DNA from: Phoebastria nigripes
Lineage: Eukaryota; Chordata; Aves; Procellariiformes; Diomedeidae
Length of the DNA: 64,000 nucleotides
Assembly: GCA_035582835.1 (NCBI GenBank)
Contig: JAYKAV010003129.1
Location: forward strand, 343,451-407,450
Reading direction: 5' to 3'
The translations under genes were made by a program, and so were the position numbers. The notes under the pieces were generated by a model. The model was not told the origin of the DNA. It worked only from the letters and a program-made list of their open reading frames with translations, and ran no database searches. This document shows, in pieces, positions 1 through 12,400 of this stretch. Each line of letters opens with the position of its first letter. Position 1 is the first letter of the stretch.

Positions 1-2276
1 ATTTTTCCTCAGCCAGTTACTTGTAGCCAGCAACCTAAAATATTAATCACCAGGTTGAATGAGTTAGTAGGATCTTTAGTACCTGCGATTGCACAGATCA
101 CTCAGCCCCCAGTTCAAGAAAAATTCCCGAGGCTCTTCACTGAAATATATCCCAATTACCCATCACCACTAATCACTTTTCAATGCATTTAGGATAGCAG
201 TCATGAATCACAGTCTCATCTGCTCATTTCCAGAGCTTTATGCACTACCAGGGGCTCTCAGGAACATCTTCAGGGAGTGCTGAGATGCAACAGCTTCCCC
301 AGAAAGCTCTTTAATGGATCTGGGAAACAAGAGTCTTACAAAAACATGCTCCTAAATGGATCTAAAAATAATTTTCTTCTGATATCTAAACAATTCTTTA
401 AAATAGAAATATAAATGTTTAAAAGAAACAAACCTCAAACAACAAAGCTTTCCTCAGTCCAACCGCTTTAAAAAAACGTGCACCTCCACAGACCTCCACC
501 ACAAGCTGCAAAAATCTTCCTTGGCCCATGTGGCCCTTTTATAACCTTCCTGGGAGTGATGTGCTCTCTCCTGCCCTCCTTGGGTCACTCCTAATGCCAG
601 GTGGCTTCAATGGACTGATTTGTTAGTCAATTAAGCTAATTAGGGTTTTTTTATGTTGAATAATTCAGAAGCATTCATAAAACCATTTCAAAATTGTTGG
701 CCAAATCCTGTTTAGAGTTGCAACCCTACAAAAACATTTGATTTCACATTGAAAGTGATTCATAAATTCAAAATTAACATTCAAAATTCCCCCAAATTCA
801 GAAAAGCAATATTACAATTGCCTTTTCTACAGAAATCAACTAAAGAAACATTGAGCTACCAACAGTTTGTTTCTTCTGTGGAAGCATTTGCCATCAGCAA
901 TTGTTCAGGGCAAACAGCAGTATTGTGAAGTGTATTTGTTTTTATTTAAGTGAGCTCCAGCTGGGATGGGTTGGTGTCAGGATTATTGGGTACACATGCT
1001 GAAATAACGAGGCACTGCGGTGTAAACGAGCTGGTGCGCTCCCTCTCTGGCCACACAAAGTCATTAGCAGAGGACGTTCAATGACAATGGTCTTTCTTGC
1101 CATTAGTACAAACACAGTGAGGAATGACCCAACTCTGGTGGGATGGCACATGGGGTCTAGCAGAGCGAGGAATGCAAAGCCAGCATAATCACCATGCAGC
1201 ATGGGGCTGTAAAAACCACCATATATGCAAAACCACCATACAGCATGTGGCTGTAAAAAACTGCCAATACAGGTTCAATACACCCCGAGCGAAGGGTGCT
1301 TGTGCTGCACGTGCTCTTGCACCATCCTCCTGCTGCAGACCTCCCATCCCACCGCCCACAGACAGAGCCAGCTCCCACGGGGCTGGGAGAGCCCCAGCTC
1401 CTAGCAAGACCCAAGCTAATGCTGCTCTGGGCATCCCTACATGCTTTGACTAACGGAGGTGTCCCAGCATCCTTCTAGACTTCTGCCACACTTGGGAGCT
1501 TTAAATGGAAATGCCTGTTGTTTCTCCTCCTTTTCTGTTTGGATTAGCAGATCTATGAGATGCTGTTTGGTAACGGTGACAGCTGAGTGGAGGTTTTCGG
1601 GATCAACATCTCAGTTTTGCAAATCTAATATGGCAAATAGGTAGGAGTTGGTGACCAAGCTCCTTCTGTAGACATAATTTCTGTGCCTTCCTTCCTCCTT
1701 CCAACAATGACATACATCTCTAGTTCATAACAAAGTGCAATGATAAGTCTACTGAGATTATAAAACACATGTAATAAGATTATGAGACATTTAAACACTG
1801 TATAAGGGTAAACTGTACATGTGAGGTGGGACTAAAAGGGTAGGAAGGGGTCTCCCACCCACCTTCTACTCCAGGAAAGTGTTTTATTAGCATTCAAGAA
1901 AAACAAATGTTCAAGTTTTTTTTTNCTTTTTTTTTCCTGATTTACCTTCACTCTTTAATTGAAAATAAAGCTTGAGAGCAGCCTGGCCCTGTCAGGGCTC
2001 TGCAAGCAGAGCAGCTGGCCTGGAGAATGGCCACAGCTGAGCCCCACGCTGCAGTCCGTGCCCGGCTCGCTGCGGCAGCCAGCAGCGCAGCCCGGGGGGA
2101 AGCACGGCACCTCCCACCGCAGCTGGTCCTGGGTTCCTGCCCGGGCTGCACACTGGAGCGCTCCGGTAGCCCATGGGGCTGCAAACTTGAAATGCTGAAA
2201 TTTGGGTTAAGCCAGCTCCCCTGAAAACCACAAGAGCTTCCAAATCAAGCTGGCAGCTGCTAGCAGAGCAGAAAGC
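1..2276. other. Unique non-coding sequence
   Basis: I see no recognisable gene or transposon here. Open frames on both strands are short, overlap each other and have no recognisable domains. The stretch between about 1300 and 1400 is GC-richer and opens several frames at once, which is a composition effect. A T-rich tract interrupted by an N lies at about 1917-1936. Confidence 0.6.
1190..1260. repeat. Imperfect direct repeat, 44-bp spacing
   Basis: A segment of about 26 bp beginning ACCATGCAGCATG and running into GGCTGTAAAAA at about 1191-1216 recurs with two changes at about 1235-1260. The start-to-start spacing is 44 bp. A third partial ACCATA start lies between them. This looks like a local tandem duplication that has begun to diverge. 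Confidence 0.7.
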
Positions 2277-2329
2277 TTCCTCTCCTCTCCTCTCCTCTCC
2301 TCTCCTCTCCTCTCCTCTCCTCTCCTCTG
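2277..2329. repeat. (CCTCT)n pentanucleotide microsatellite
   Basis: About ten near-perfect copies of the pyrimidine pentamer TCTCC (AGGAG on the other strand) run without interruption and then decay into CTCTGCTCTCTC. The minus-strand open frame across it reads as a repeating Arg-Gly-Glu-Glu-Arg peptide, which is a product of the repeat and not a protein. Confidence 0.9.
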
Positions 2330-5300
2330 CTCTCTCTGTTGGAGGCAGAGAGGACGTGATGAAGATGAACGGCATGGATGCCGGCAGGGGGAGGTTGCAT
2401 TCGCTGTGTTCTGCAGTGCCAGGTTTTACAGTGCTTTGTTTATGGCACAGATGGCATTTTAGGGGAGGCCAGGGAGAGGAGACAGCAGCGCCAGGGATGC
2501 ATGGGCTGTGTGTCTGGACCAGGCTACCCCAGCTGGAGGCCAGTGGCCAAAGAAGCCCACACGGTGGTCACGAGGGGTCTCCAGGTGGGGGAGGGGGGTT
2601 TCATTTGCTGCCTGTGATGTCCGAGCTCCAGAAGTGCCCTGTTGAGATGTGGGGAGCTGATGTTATCACTCTACTTTGGTAACATGAAGAACATCCCCAA
2701 ACCAGCCTCTGGTCAACACATGCTGAGCTAGGGACCTGCACGGACTTGGTAACATCGTCTTTATGCTTTGGTGAGCACAGTGCAATTCTTGTTTCTTCAG
2801 GAATGACTTGGTACCCTAAACCATCCCAAGGAAACAGGTGCCAAAAATACAGAATTTATATTGATTCATGCAGGTAAATGCTATTGCAGAAGGGGTTCCA
2901 TCCAAATTATTTTATTTAGTATGGATCTGAATAGTTATGGACTGGAAACCATCTTGCCACAGATATCGAAGAACTGNTGTTGCAAAAATTATTCAGGAGA
3001 AAAGAGAAGTGATTTTCTTCAAGTGGTTGTGTTCAAAGCCCAAAGCTGCAGCACAGAACAGCAGCAATGGGACTCCCCTCTTGAAACCAACTTCCCTTTT
3101 TTTCCGTTTCAGCACGTTTCTAAAGGAAAGCCTGCCCATCATCTTCGCCTTAAAATTGAATTCTTACCAATGATGAGTTATACACACAAAAAAAGAAAAA
3201 AGAAAAAGGCAAAAAAAGGAAAGATCCANAGCAAGAGGTTCAGGTGCATCCTCTGGGGTCAGGCTCCTGTTAAGGTTATTACCCACTGCCACGTTCAGAG
3301 GATTCGGATCTCGGCTCTATGTAATTCACACTGTTAATTTCCACTACAGGTAGCTCTAATCTCCTGAAATGATCTCCGTAAGCAAGCAATGCTCTTGGGC
3401 TTCTGGAATGACTGTGCCACTGCCGAGTAAAGCAGAACAGCTTGTAATTTTCCATGCATGTACTTTGATTTCAAAATCCAACATAGCAGATAAGCATTAG
3501 GTTGAAATAATTGTAGAAACTGCTTCTACTAAAGGATCTTTAATACAAATGAGGTATCATTAGCAGCAAGACACTTATTTTATTACAATTGTTTAAGACT
3601 TAGCAGTGATTATTGTTGGCACACATACCCAAGTAAAAATCCTTTGACATTATTTTGGTTAAGACATTTAAAATATTGTACTAATAGAATTATTAAAGAA
3701 AAAGAGAGACAAAAATAAACAGAAAGCAAAGCTTAGAGAACCAAAGAGAACAAATCATATCACCGCCCCCGTATGCCACACATCCCTGTCATGGTGGCTT
3801 GCTGCCCGGGGAGGGCGGGTGGTCCCGCCGGAGTCCCGTGGGGCAGCGGGAGCCGTGCCCAGGGATCTTGCTGCAGGGATGGGGAGCCCTGGCCGCACAC
3901 CAAGGCTTGGCAGAGGCATCTGGAGGGGAGGTGGGAACAGGCACACCGAGCAAGGACGGCGGCATGCAAGCGACATGCGAGGGCAGGAGGAGATGAGTGG
4001 GGAGAGCGCGTGGGAGCAGCAGGAGCAGGGACCGAGGAGCCGGCAGCGACACAGGCAGGGCCAGCTCAGCCTTGGCCAGGGGAGCGAGTGGGTGGCAGTG
4101 ACACAATGGCAGAAGATGGTGTCGTGGCTTGGAGGGTTAGAAACAGATGAGAGGTGAGCAGCCACGTCTCGGGTGGCCTAGGTGACACGCTAGATGAGAT
4201 AATTTGTTGTTTACATGTAACTTCCACAAATTTCATTTTTGAGTGAGAGAATAAAAGGAGCAGAATGTGGGCAGAGGCTGTGTGAACTCCTGTCGCCTTT
4301 GCTGCTCCACGAGAAAAAGCATCCCTAGATATCCAAAGATGGACTGCTAGGAGTTTAAAGATGAATTACGAAGCCAGGAAAAAAGTAAAGGGAAAAAAAA
4401 AGAAAAAAGTACATAGCTTCAATCCCCTCTCTAATCTGCTGGAAAAACAATCAGGCAGGTTTCAGTACAAGATTCTCCTCTGAACATGGAAATCAGGACA
4501 CCTGCAGGCAAGGCAATTGCGAGTGAAGCCCACCTCGGTTCCCCCCAGCGCTGCTCTGTTTGCAGCAAGTGAGTGCAAAGCATCTCCTGGTGCTCTAGGA
4601 AACGTGGAGAGATCCCGCTAGTGTGATTTTAGATTTCTCCTGATGCCTCTTGCAGCCCTTGCCTCTGACTTGCCGCTGTCACAGCACGGGCTGCACCAAC
4701 CTGTGCTGCCACATGAAGTCCCAGATTTAGTGTCTGCTCCTGATTTCAGACTTCCAGGGCTAGCAGGGAGCCACATGGAAACATAAAATCGAGCCCATGG
4801 AAATGGATTCTGGTAATGCCAACTTTTTATGTGCCATTTAGATGCTGTTTCTAAGCAACCTGTCAGCAAGAAACAGTTCAAAATCCAACACATCACCTAA
4901 ATAATAAAAAAAGGAATTCTGAGTAATAGTAACAGGAAATAAAATTTACAATCACTTCTTAATACCAGGAGGAATTTGAGGGGACAGTGATAATTGGCAT
5001 CTCTGAACTCTGGAGAAGTGGGAAGGCAAAGTTTACCATGGGACATAGTCATGGGCCTTCAGAAAAGAGAATCTGCGTTCTTGTGTCGCTAACCANCCGA
5101 GATCACTTTGCCTTCATCTGGCAAAAAAAAGATATGAGCTCAGCCCACAGGCACAGCTCCAGCAACCCACATGAGAATTACTTGCCTAGTGCTCACACNG
5201 CCTCGCTCAGGCATGACTCTCAGCGGGGGACTCCTGCCTCGTTCCACTTATTGACTGCATGGGCAGCATTTAACATAACATTACTTATGTTTCAGTTGCT

Positions 5301-6584
5301 TAAGTTTGCAGCCTAAACAACTTCAACATTGTGTATGTAGGTACATATATATCCATCAGAGGTATGGCAGCACGAATCCAAAGGAATCTAAATCTCAACA
5401 ATGCAAAAATCCAGTTGCATTTGAGGAAGATAAAAAAATAGCCAAAACCCTCATAGTATTCAACCTCAGGAATAAGTCTCCCCAAACTTTGAGCCCTCAT
5501 TTGCTCTCCTCCAGTTCCATTTCCAAATTCAGTATTTATCTTTCTGATTTGAACATCCCCTGTGAAATGAGCAACATTTTGATTTTACTTGGATTTAAAA
5601 TATACGGTGGCCTAAAGTGAAGCTGGAAGAACAGGCACCAGCACCCAATTCTCTCCATGCACAACATCCAAAAGAAAAATCTTTTGAATGGGTTCCTTAA
5701 AGGCAGAAGTAAAAAATTCACATAAAATTCAATTAAAATAATTCAGCCTAATCTGCTGTTAAACAATTAAGACTTCACTAAATCAGGAGTAGAATTTACA
5801 TAAAAATTAAACTAACCCATGTGCAATATTGAGCAATTTCAGAATTACCAGTAATTTAATTGAATATGTTTAAATGGTTTGTTACCAGTATGATTGTTGT
5901 GGATTTCTTCAACGTCAGGAAGGTAATCAGAGTAAGCACCAGACATGCACACCCCACACAAATCAATTATGCCATAAAACTGAACTTAATGAATAGACAT
6001 TTTCATATTTTTGTTTTATTTGAAGTTGCTTTATTTGTATGTTAATATAAACATGTGCAGCTAATTTCAGAAGGCAACTTGCATGCATAATTCTGCACAA
6101 TTTAGGGAGCCCGTGGTGTGCAGCGATGATGACTCCCCGCAGCATTTGCACTGGGTTGCTTGCTAGGTTTGAAGCCAACACAAGTCCCACTGAGGAAGGG
6201 CAGAGAATCCCCTCCCTGCGCACACAACGGGCACCCCCAGCAGAAATGCTGGCCCTGGTGTGTTATGCATGACAAAGTGTCAAAGGCCAGGCTAGCCTGC
6301 TGCTTACAAAAAATCATTCCCCATGAGCACNCATTGACTGACTATAGTCTTTCCTAAGAAAGTCTTTAGTACCTACGAAAAAGGGAGGAGAGCGCTCCCC
6401 TCCATCCTGAAGAAATCTGAGAAATGTATTCTATCTAAAACAAATTTTTATTTTCAATGGTGCAGCCGATTCAAGGAAAAAGTTATCTGCATGGTGCTAA
6501 ATGCAAATTTATAATAATGCCTTGGACAGGTATCTGCTAGTTGCCTCCTTGGCTCGGCTGTGGAGAATTCATACTTTGCACTGT
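2330..6584. other. Unique sequence with a GC-rich patch
   Basis: No gene or repeat family is recognisable. About 3765-4170 is GC-rich with scattered CpGs and opens long frames in several phases on both strands, including a minus-strand frame of 136 codons. That pattern is typical of base composition rather than coding. A-rich tracts lie at about 3187-3226 and 4379-4410. A splice-donor-like GTGAGC follows the GC-rich patch at about 4154, but no acceptor or protein could be tied to it. Confidence 0.5.
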
Positions 6585-7646
6585 GGAAGCCATCAGCAGG
6601 TAGCCTGGGAGGAATACAGAGAAATTGTCCGAGCAGCCAGGGATCAGGTTAGGAAAGCTAAAGCACTCATACAATTAAATCTGGCCAGGGACATCAAGGG
6701 CAACATGAAAAGCTTCTATAGGTACGTTGGGGATAAAAGGAAGACTAGGGAAAATGTGGGCCCTCTCCAGAACAAAACAGGAGACCTGGTTACCCAGCAT
6801 ATGGAGAAGGAGGAGGTACTCAATGACTTTTTTGCCTCGGTCTTCACCGGCAAGTGCTCGAGCCTCACCGCCCAAGCCGAGCGGAAGGGGACTGGGAGAA
6901 TGAAGAGCCGCCCACTGTAGGAGAAGATTGGGTTTGAGACCATCTAAGGAACCTGAAGGTGCACAAGTCCATGGGACCCGATGAGATCCATCCGTGGGTC
7001 CTGAGGGAACTGGCGGGTGAAGTTGCTAAGCCACTATCCATCGTATTTGAGAAGTCGTGGCAGTCCGGTGAAGTTCCCACTGACTGGAAAAGGGGAAACA
7101 TAACCCCCATTTTTAAAAAGGGAAAAAAGGAAGACCTGGGGAACTATAGGCCAGTCAGTCTTACCTCTGTGCCTGGGAAGATCACAGAACAGATCCTTCT
7201 GGAAGTTATGCTAAGGCACATTGAGGACAGGGAGGTGATTCGAGACAGCCAGCATGGCTTCACTAAGGGCAAGTCCTGCCTGACTAACCTAGTGGCCTTC
7301 TACAATGGAGTGACTACATCAGTGGACATGGGAAGAGCTACAGATGTCATCTATCTGGACCTCTGTAAGGCCTTTGACATGGTCCCCCTCAACATCCTTC
7401 TCTAAACTGGAGAGATATGGATTTGATTCAGAATTTGATTTTTTATGCTGAGGGTGGTGAAACACTGGCACAGGTTGCCCAGAGAGGTGGTAGATGCCCC
7501 ACGCCTGGGAACATTCAAGGTCAGGTTGGACGGGGCTCTGAGCAACCCGATCGAGTTGAAGATGTCCCTGCCCANGGCAGGGGGGTTGGACTAGCTGACC
7601 TTTAAAGGTCCCTTCCAACCCAAACTATTCTATGATTCTATGATTC
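6585..7646 (+). mobile_element. CR1 non-LTR retrotransposon, 5'-truncated and internally deleted
   Basis: The left part translates in pieces to the CR1 ORF2 region just before and within the reverse transcriptase. The right part, from about 7441, is the CR1 3' end with its typical GGTTGCCCAGAGAGGTGG block, and it closes with two copies of an ATTCTATG-type octamer at about 7627-7646. The middle and end of the polymerase domain are missing between them. The element is truncated at its 5' side, as is usual for CR1 copies. It cannot encode a working enzyme. Its start is placed where similarity to CR1 ORF2 begins and could be some tens of bases off. Confidence 0.93.
6601..7405 (+). pseudogene. Decayed CR1 ORF2 reverse-transcriptase fragment
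   Basis: The frame starting near 6601 contains [16 protein letters not shown] and FFASVFTGK, which match the linker between endonuclease and reverse transcriptase in CR1 ORF2. A frameshift lies between about 6880 and 6930, and an in-frame TGA stands at 6935-6937. After that the second frame runs to 7405 with [26 protein letters not shown] and YLDLCKAFD. The last is reverse-transcriptase motif A, and its first catalytic aspartate codon is at 7358-7360. Another frameshift follows at about 7403, just before the sequence jumps to the 3' end. The YADD-type motif and the C-terminal part are absent. The family is established as a target-primed reverse transcriptase; this copy is clearly dead. Confidence 0.92.
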
Positions 7647-8441
7647 AGCAAGATGGAGTCCCTGTTAAATACGTGCACTTTCTCTGCTAAATGAACCCAC
7701 TTATTGCCTATCTCTACCTATATGTGAGCATCAATTTCTTGTTTTAACTCAAATTTAACTACAGAATGTTGATTCTTTTCCATCATTTTTGCTTTTGGAA
7801 GACATGGCTACTCCCTAACGTGAGGCCAATGAAGTTAGCTGTTACCACTGTGTACGTGTGGTCCAAGCCCTCCACGCAGCCGGGGAAGCAAATGAGATGC
7901 CTGCGGATTGAATCAAAGCTGTACAGCTTGGCTGCTCAGCTGAGAAATTGGAGAAGCGGGAGGCTGCGGCGTGGTGAGCAGTGGGTCAGGCTGGATGGGC
8001 TGACTGCTGGCTTCATCACCACGTCAAAGCCACTGCACATACTCAAACACATGAAAGAATAATTGAGCACAGGTTTAAAATAGTCCAAAAGTCAAGGAAA
8101 AACTGACACTGCACTTACTAATGGCTATGATTTATTGAGCAGCAGTCTTGAGGCTTTATATCTTGACAGCAGACTTTGTAATACTCTCCTTTAGGACAAG
8201 GAATAGAGAAGAGTCCATCTACTGTCTGTTACAGAAACCTCTGGTTTTTTTAAAGCTTGATTCAAATGTGTAGGGTGGCTCAAAATGCCAAGTCACTTCT
8301 TTCTTTTTAATTAACAAACTTTTTAATATGTGTAAACATACAACACACACAGATATATAAATAGAAAAGTGACAAAGGTATTTTAATGAGTTAGAATATG
8401 AAATCAAAGTAGGATCTTAGGGAATAGCTTCAAAGACTCAC

Positions 8442-8614
8442 CTGTCTTCTATCGATGTACTGAGCTGCATTCAGTTTGCTAGCTTTGTGGATGAGAAAAG
8501 CTCGAGCCCCATATGGGCTCCTCTTGGAGACATGCCCATGTCTCTCAGTTGGTTTTGCATGATCTGTAAGAGCCTTCACTGGTGCAGGTACGCTATTATC
8601 TCTGTGGGACCTGG
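8442..8614 (-). CDS. Candidate coding exon, gene unknown
   Basis: On the minus strand a perfect donor (CAG then GTGAGT, donor at 8441-8436) ends a segment open for 57 codons in one frame. The frame includes HAKPTERHGHVSKRSPYG and ARAFLIHKASKLNAAQYID. Two acceptors fit the same frame: TTGTTTTAAACCAG, giving an exon start at 8614, and GCTCTTACAG, giving a start at 8563. Both leave two bases to complete the first codon. The frame is closed by a TGA further upstream at 8633-8631. The peptide is of mixed composition and not repetitive, but I do not recognise it. An open run of this length has a fair probability by chance, so this may be a pseudo-exon. Confidence 0.27.
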
Positions 8615-9421
8615 CTGGTTTAAAACAAGCTCAGGTTTGTCTGCTTGAATTAGAATACAAGCATGCTTTTCAGCACCTAAAAGCTTAACACTTATGCTGA
8701 AGTTAAATTATTAGTTACAGCTGCCACCCTTCTGGCCAGTGGAATGGCTGAGTTCAGTGTCACCATCACGAAGGTTAGAGGATGTTACCAAACTCAGCAC
8801 AGGGCTGAATCTTTTGCGTATCAGAAACTGCAGAGGCTAAAGAGAGGCTACTGTGTAGTTTGTTTTTGTCTAGATTAATTTAGTGAAAATTAAGTATTTT
8901 TGCTTCCTGGCACTGAAACAGACAGTTGTGTTTTATCAACGTGTACAAACAGGCGACAGCAAAATAACTTGCCCCGCAGTGACTGTGGAGACCCAGTCTG
9001 GACTTGTGGCTTTATTACAGGCTGAAGTAGTAAATAAAGCTCCTTTGTTCCAGTGGTCACAGTTTAAAACACCAAAGCTCACAAAACTAAAACCTTAAGT
9101 CCTTAAATACCCCCCTTCCCTTTAGGTAAGTCTGGAGCACCACAGCAGGAGGCCAGCGGGGTGATGCTNGGTCCAGCCCTGCCCATCGCTGCTCGGGTGC
9201 ATCATGACCAAGGGCTGGTCAGACCACAGCAGGGTTGCTGGAGTGACCAGCGATTAACTGGGTCCCCCTGCAGCAGTCCGAGCTGCCAAAGCACCCTGTC
9301 CTGCTCCGTTTATTAAGGCAGCAGGGCCCCAGCAGCTAGAGAGTCTAGGAAATGAGGGAATACACCCTGTTACCATGCCCAAGAGACCAGCCAGCACATC
9401 TCTACAGAAANCATGTGTTGT

Positions 9422-9463
9422 CATGATGGTCAATAATATATTAATAAATATATTAATTCATCA
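9422..9463. repeat. AT-rich imperfect palindrome
   Basis: ATGATG at the left is answered by CATCAT at the right. The interior is made of overlapping TATTAAT and ATATATTAA units that are themselves nearly self-complementary. It could form a weak hairpin. No function is implied. Confidence 0.4.
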
Positions 9464-12400
9464 TTAATAGTGCAGCCTTGTTTCATGTCTGGAAGCAGAA
9501 CAGGGATGTGGCCACCTCCAGCACTGCATTTTTTCTTACCTCGGGGCTCTGCTTGATACCAAGNAGCAGGAGATGGCAGCTCCACCAGCAAGCTGGAGCA
9601 GAAAAGAAAGCTTCAACCAGATGGTTTCAATTACAGCCCCGGCACCAAATCTGAATAATGACTGTGCAGCTGACATAATATTAAGAGCTTTGTTAATGCC
9701 GTTAATTGTTAAAGAAAAGCCTGCAAAGCAAGGATGAATCGCACGTCACGAGTACCTCCACAGAAGCGTTATTAACTACCAGGGAAATGGTCTGAGGTTA
9801 AAGCTACTAAATGAGGGTCAGATTTTTGAGACAGCAATTGCGTAGCAAGTGAATTAATACATGGCAGAAGACCTCTAAGGGGTGGATATGACTATAGTAT
9901 GCAAATAACTGAATGCTGTGATTCAATCCCTACCCAAAATTTACTAATGTTTGCTGTTGCGTTTACACCAGACAACTTTAATACTTGTTACTACTTAATC
10001 TGTGTTAAATAACTATGTTTGACAGTCACTAGGCCGAGTGCTCAGTATTTTTTTTCAATACAAAAAATACAAAATTACCCAAAGAAAGTGTATTCTTTCC
10101 ATCCCAAATTCAGCCACGCAAACTAGGATCTTGTTCTCTCTCTGATTTCAGGTACCTTTTGTCTCTTACTCTCTGGCTGGTGAGACTAGTCACCTCATTT
10201 TCCTGTTGCTTTGGTACAGTTGTTGTTGCTAATAACAGCTGAAAAAGCAAGAAAGATTATATTATATCTGAATTTTAATCAAGGTTTTCCTAAGAGCTTA
10301 CTACTCATAACTGGGACCAGATGGAGTCGTCCGTGGTGTCCGTGACTGTTAATTCTTTCATGCTTGCTTGAAGGTCACACCGTAAGTGGCTGTGTTTCCC
10401 GAAGAGCTCAAAACCACTTCAGACACTTACACGCACAGAAGAGCTGTTTCAAAAACACATCTCCAATTTTGGCTGCAGAAGACTTCAGTATTTAACCCAT
10501 AAACGCCTTTTGCCTTTACGCAACTTCTCCACGAAGCGCACAAGCCGAGGTTTCTCCCCTCTGTGGAGCACTCACCACTGCGAGGAACAAACGGCGAGTG
10601 GATGAGGTCTGGGAGATGTCAGTTACTTAAGACACCTAGGAGAGCCTGCGAAATCAAGGGCAGCAGTACATCACGTTCGATACATCATAAAGCCACCCTG
10701 AGGAGCAGCACACTTGAGCCGAGACAGCAGCCTCCAACCCAGTTCCCACCAAGGCACAGGCCGGCTCCCCTGCGCAGGCTGCCCGATCCGTGCCGGCAGC
10801 AATGGAAGTGAAATGGAGGGGGCTTGCCTGTTTCTTAAAAGGCAAAGGAAAATTTTCTGCAGTCCATCTGACTTTTCAGCCAAAAACAGCTGGGAGAAAA
10901 ATGCAGAAGGATCAGGTTTGCCTTTTCCTTGCCGACTCCCACCGTCCTAAACTTCCCAGCTGCTTATAGCTCGGTTACAAGAGGCCAGGTGGATGGAGAT
11001 GTTGCATTCTGTGCTCTTACTTGTTTGTCTGAAAAATTTTAGTCGCATTGTCTTGGACATTTCTGAAAATAAGTTTACTAAAGAGTAACCTTTTTTCTAT
11101 AAAACACCCCAGCTTTCCCCAGGCTTTGCAACATGGATTTCTGGGGTGCAGTTGTGTCAGGTACAGCCTGCACAACCACTGGGACATTCCATCCAAGTCT
11201 GGCCCTTGGAGGAAAACAAGGGACGGTTTGTAGACAATCAGAAAGCATTAAAGATTCAGCAGCTGGATGTCCTGCGGGCTCCCTCCGTGCNGGCAGACTC
11301 GGGTGCCGTCTGGTCCTGGTGGGTGGCTAGGGCTTCAGGTAAATCTCTTGGTGGTTAGGTCATTGGTTGTCACGGGAGTTGAAATATAAAAACATGAAAA
11401 TGGAGGATGTCCAGATGTGGAAGCGATACGACAAGCATCAGTAATATGGAGGGAAGATCTTCGTGTGGACTGCACCAATCCTCTGCTCCATCTTGTTCTC
11501 CCATTCTCAGCTTTGCTGGGACTGATTNACACCAGATTTACATCAAGGTAAAGAAACACAGAGCTGCAAAACTAGTGACAGCCATTAGCAAAAATAAAAA
11601 GGATAAACAAAGCAGTTGGGTATTATTCAATAGACCATTAATGCTACAAAGACACAAAATAGGCACTAGGGATTCATGCCTATAATCAAATTTTATAAAA
11701 AGATTAGGGTCAGGATGAAATGAAAGGCCAGACATGTTTGATTCTCTCTGCTAGTTAAGAGAATTACATGTTACACAATGGAAGAACTCAGAAACAAAAA
11801 AAAAAAAGGAATAATTAGTTATTTTGGAACAATGAGAAATCTGGAAAGAGAAGACTAATTTTCTCTATTTTAAGCACAAAGTCCAGTTGTTTTCAGTCTA
11901 GGTTAACTTCAAACATTTATTTTCCATGTCTAAGAATCTCTCTGACTGGGAACAAAGTGAAAGAAAAAAAAGTAAAAAAACCCAATTTATATCTGTAAGC
12001 CATTTCTGTTTGAGAAATAACTATTACAAGCAGTCAGACTAGTGCATGAAGTTAATCTTAAACAAGGTTGAAGCTTTCTTATTTTCCTTCTTTCCCAGAA
12101 ACAGCAGCCACTTCTATCCCTCTGCAGATTGCAAGTTGTTCACGGCAGTTTAAGGTTCTCCCTTGGCAGACGGTGCTGATCCCTTCTTGGCACCGATTTC
12201 CCTGGCCAGCCATGTGCCAGGAGGATGAAGTGTACTGGGAACGAGGGCTGGATAATCAAACCTCTGTGACATTTCCAGACCCTATAAATAACCTCAAGAG
12301 GCAAATAGCACCAAAGATAGACCCATGCATATATACCTCATCGATTCACACGGCAGCAGCGAGCCCGCAGGGCGCTGACTGCTCCTGGAAGGTGCTTTGG

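Noticed and set aside
3755..4165. Overlapping open frames of 105-136 codons on both strands
   Set aside because: All sit in one GC-rich patch where stops are rare in every frame, and none shows a recognisable protein.
9540..9592. 53-nt minus-strand exon-like unit with a CTGCTCCAG acceptor and a GAG-GTAAGA donor
   Set aside because: Short, contains an N, is open in more than one frame and has no phase link to other candidates.
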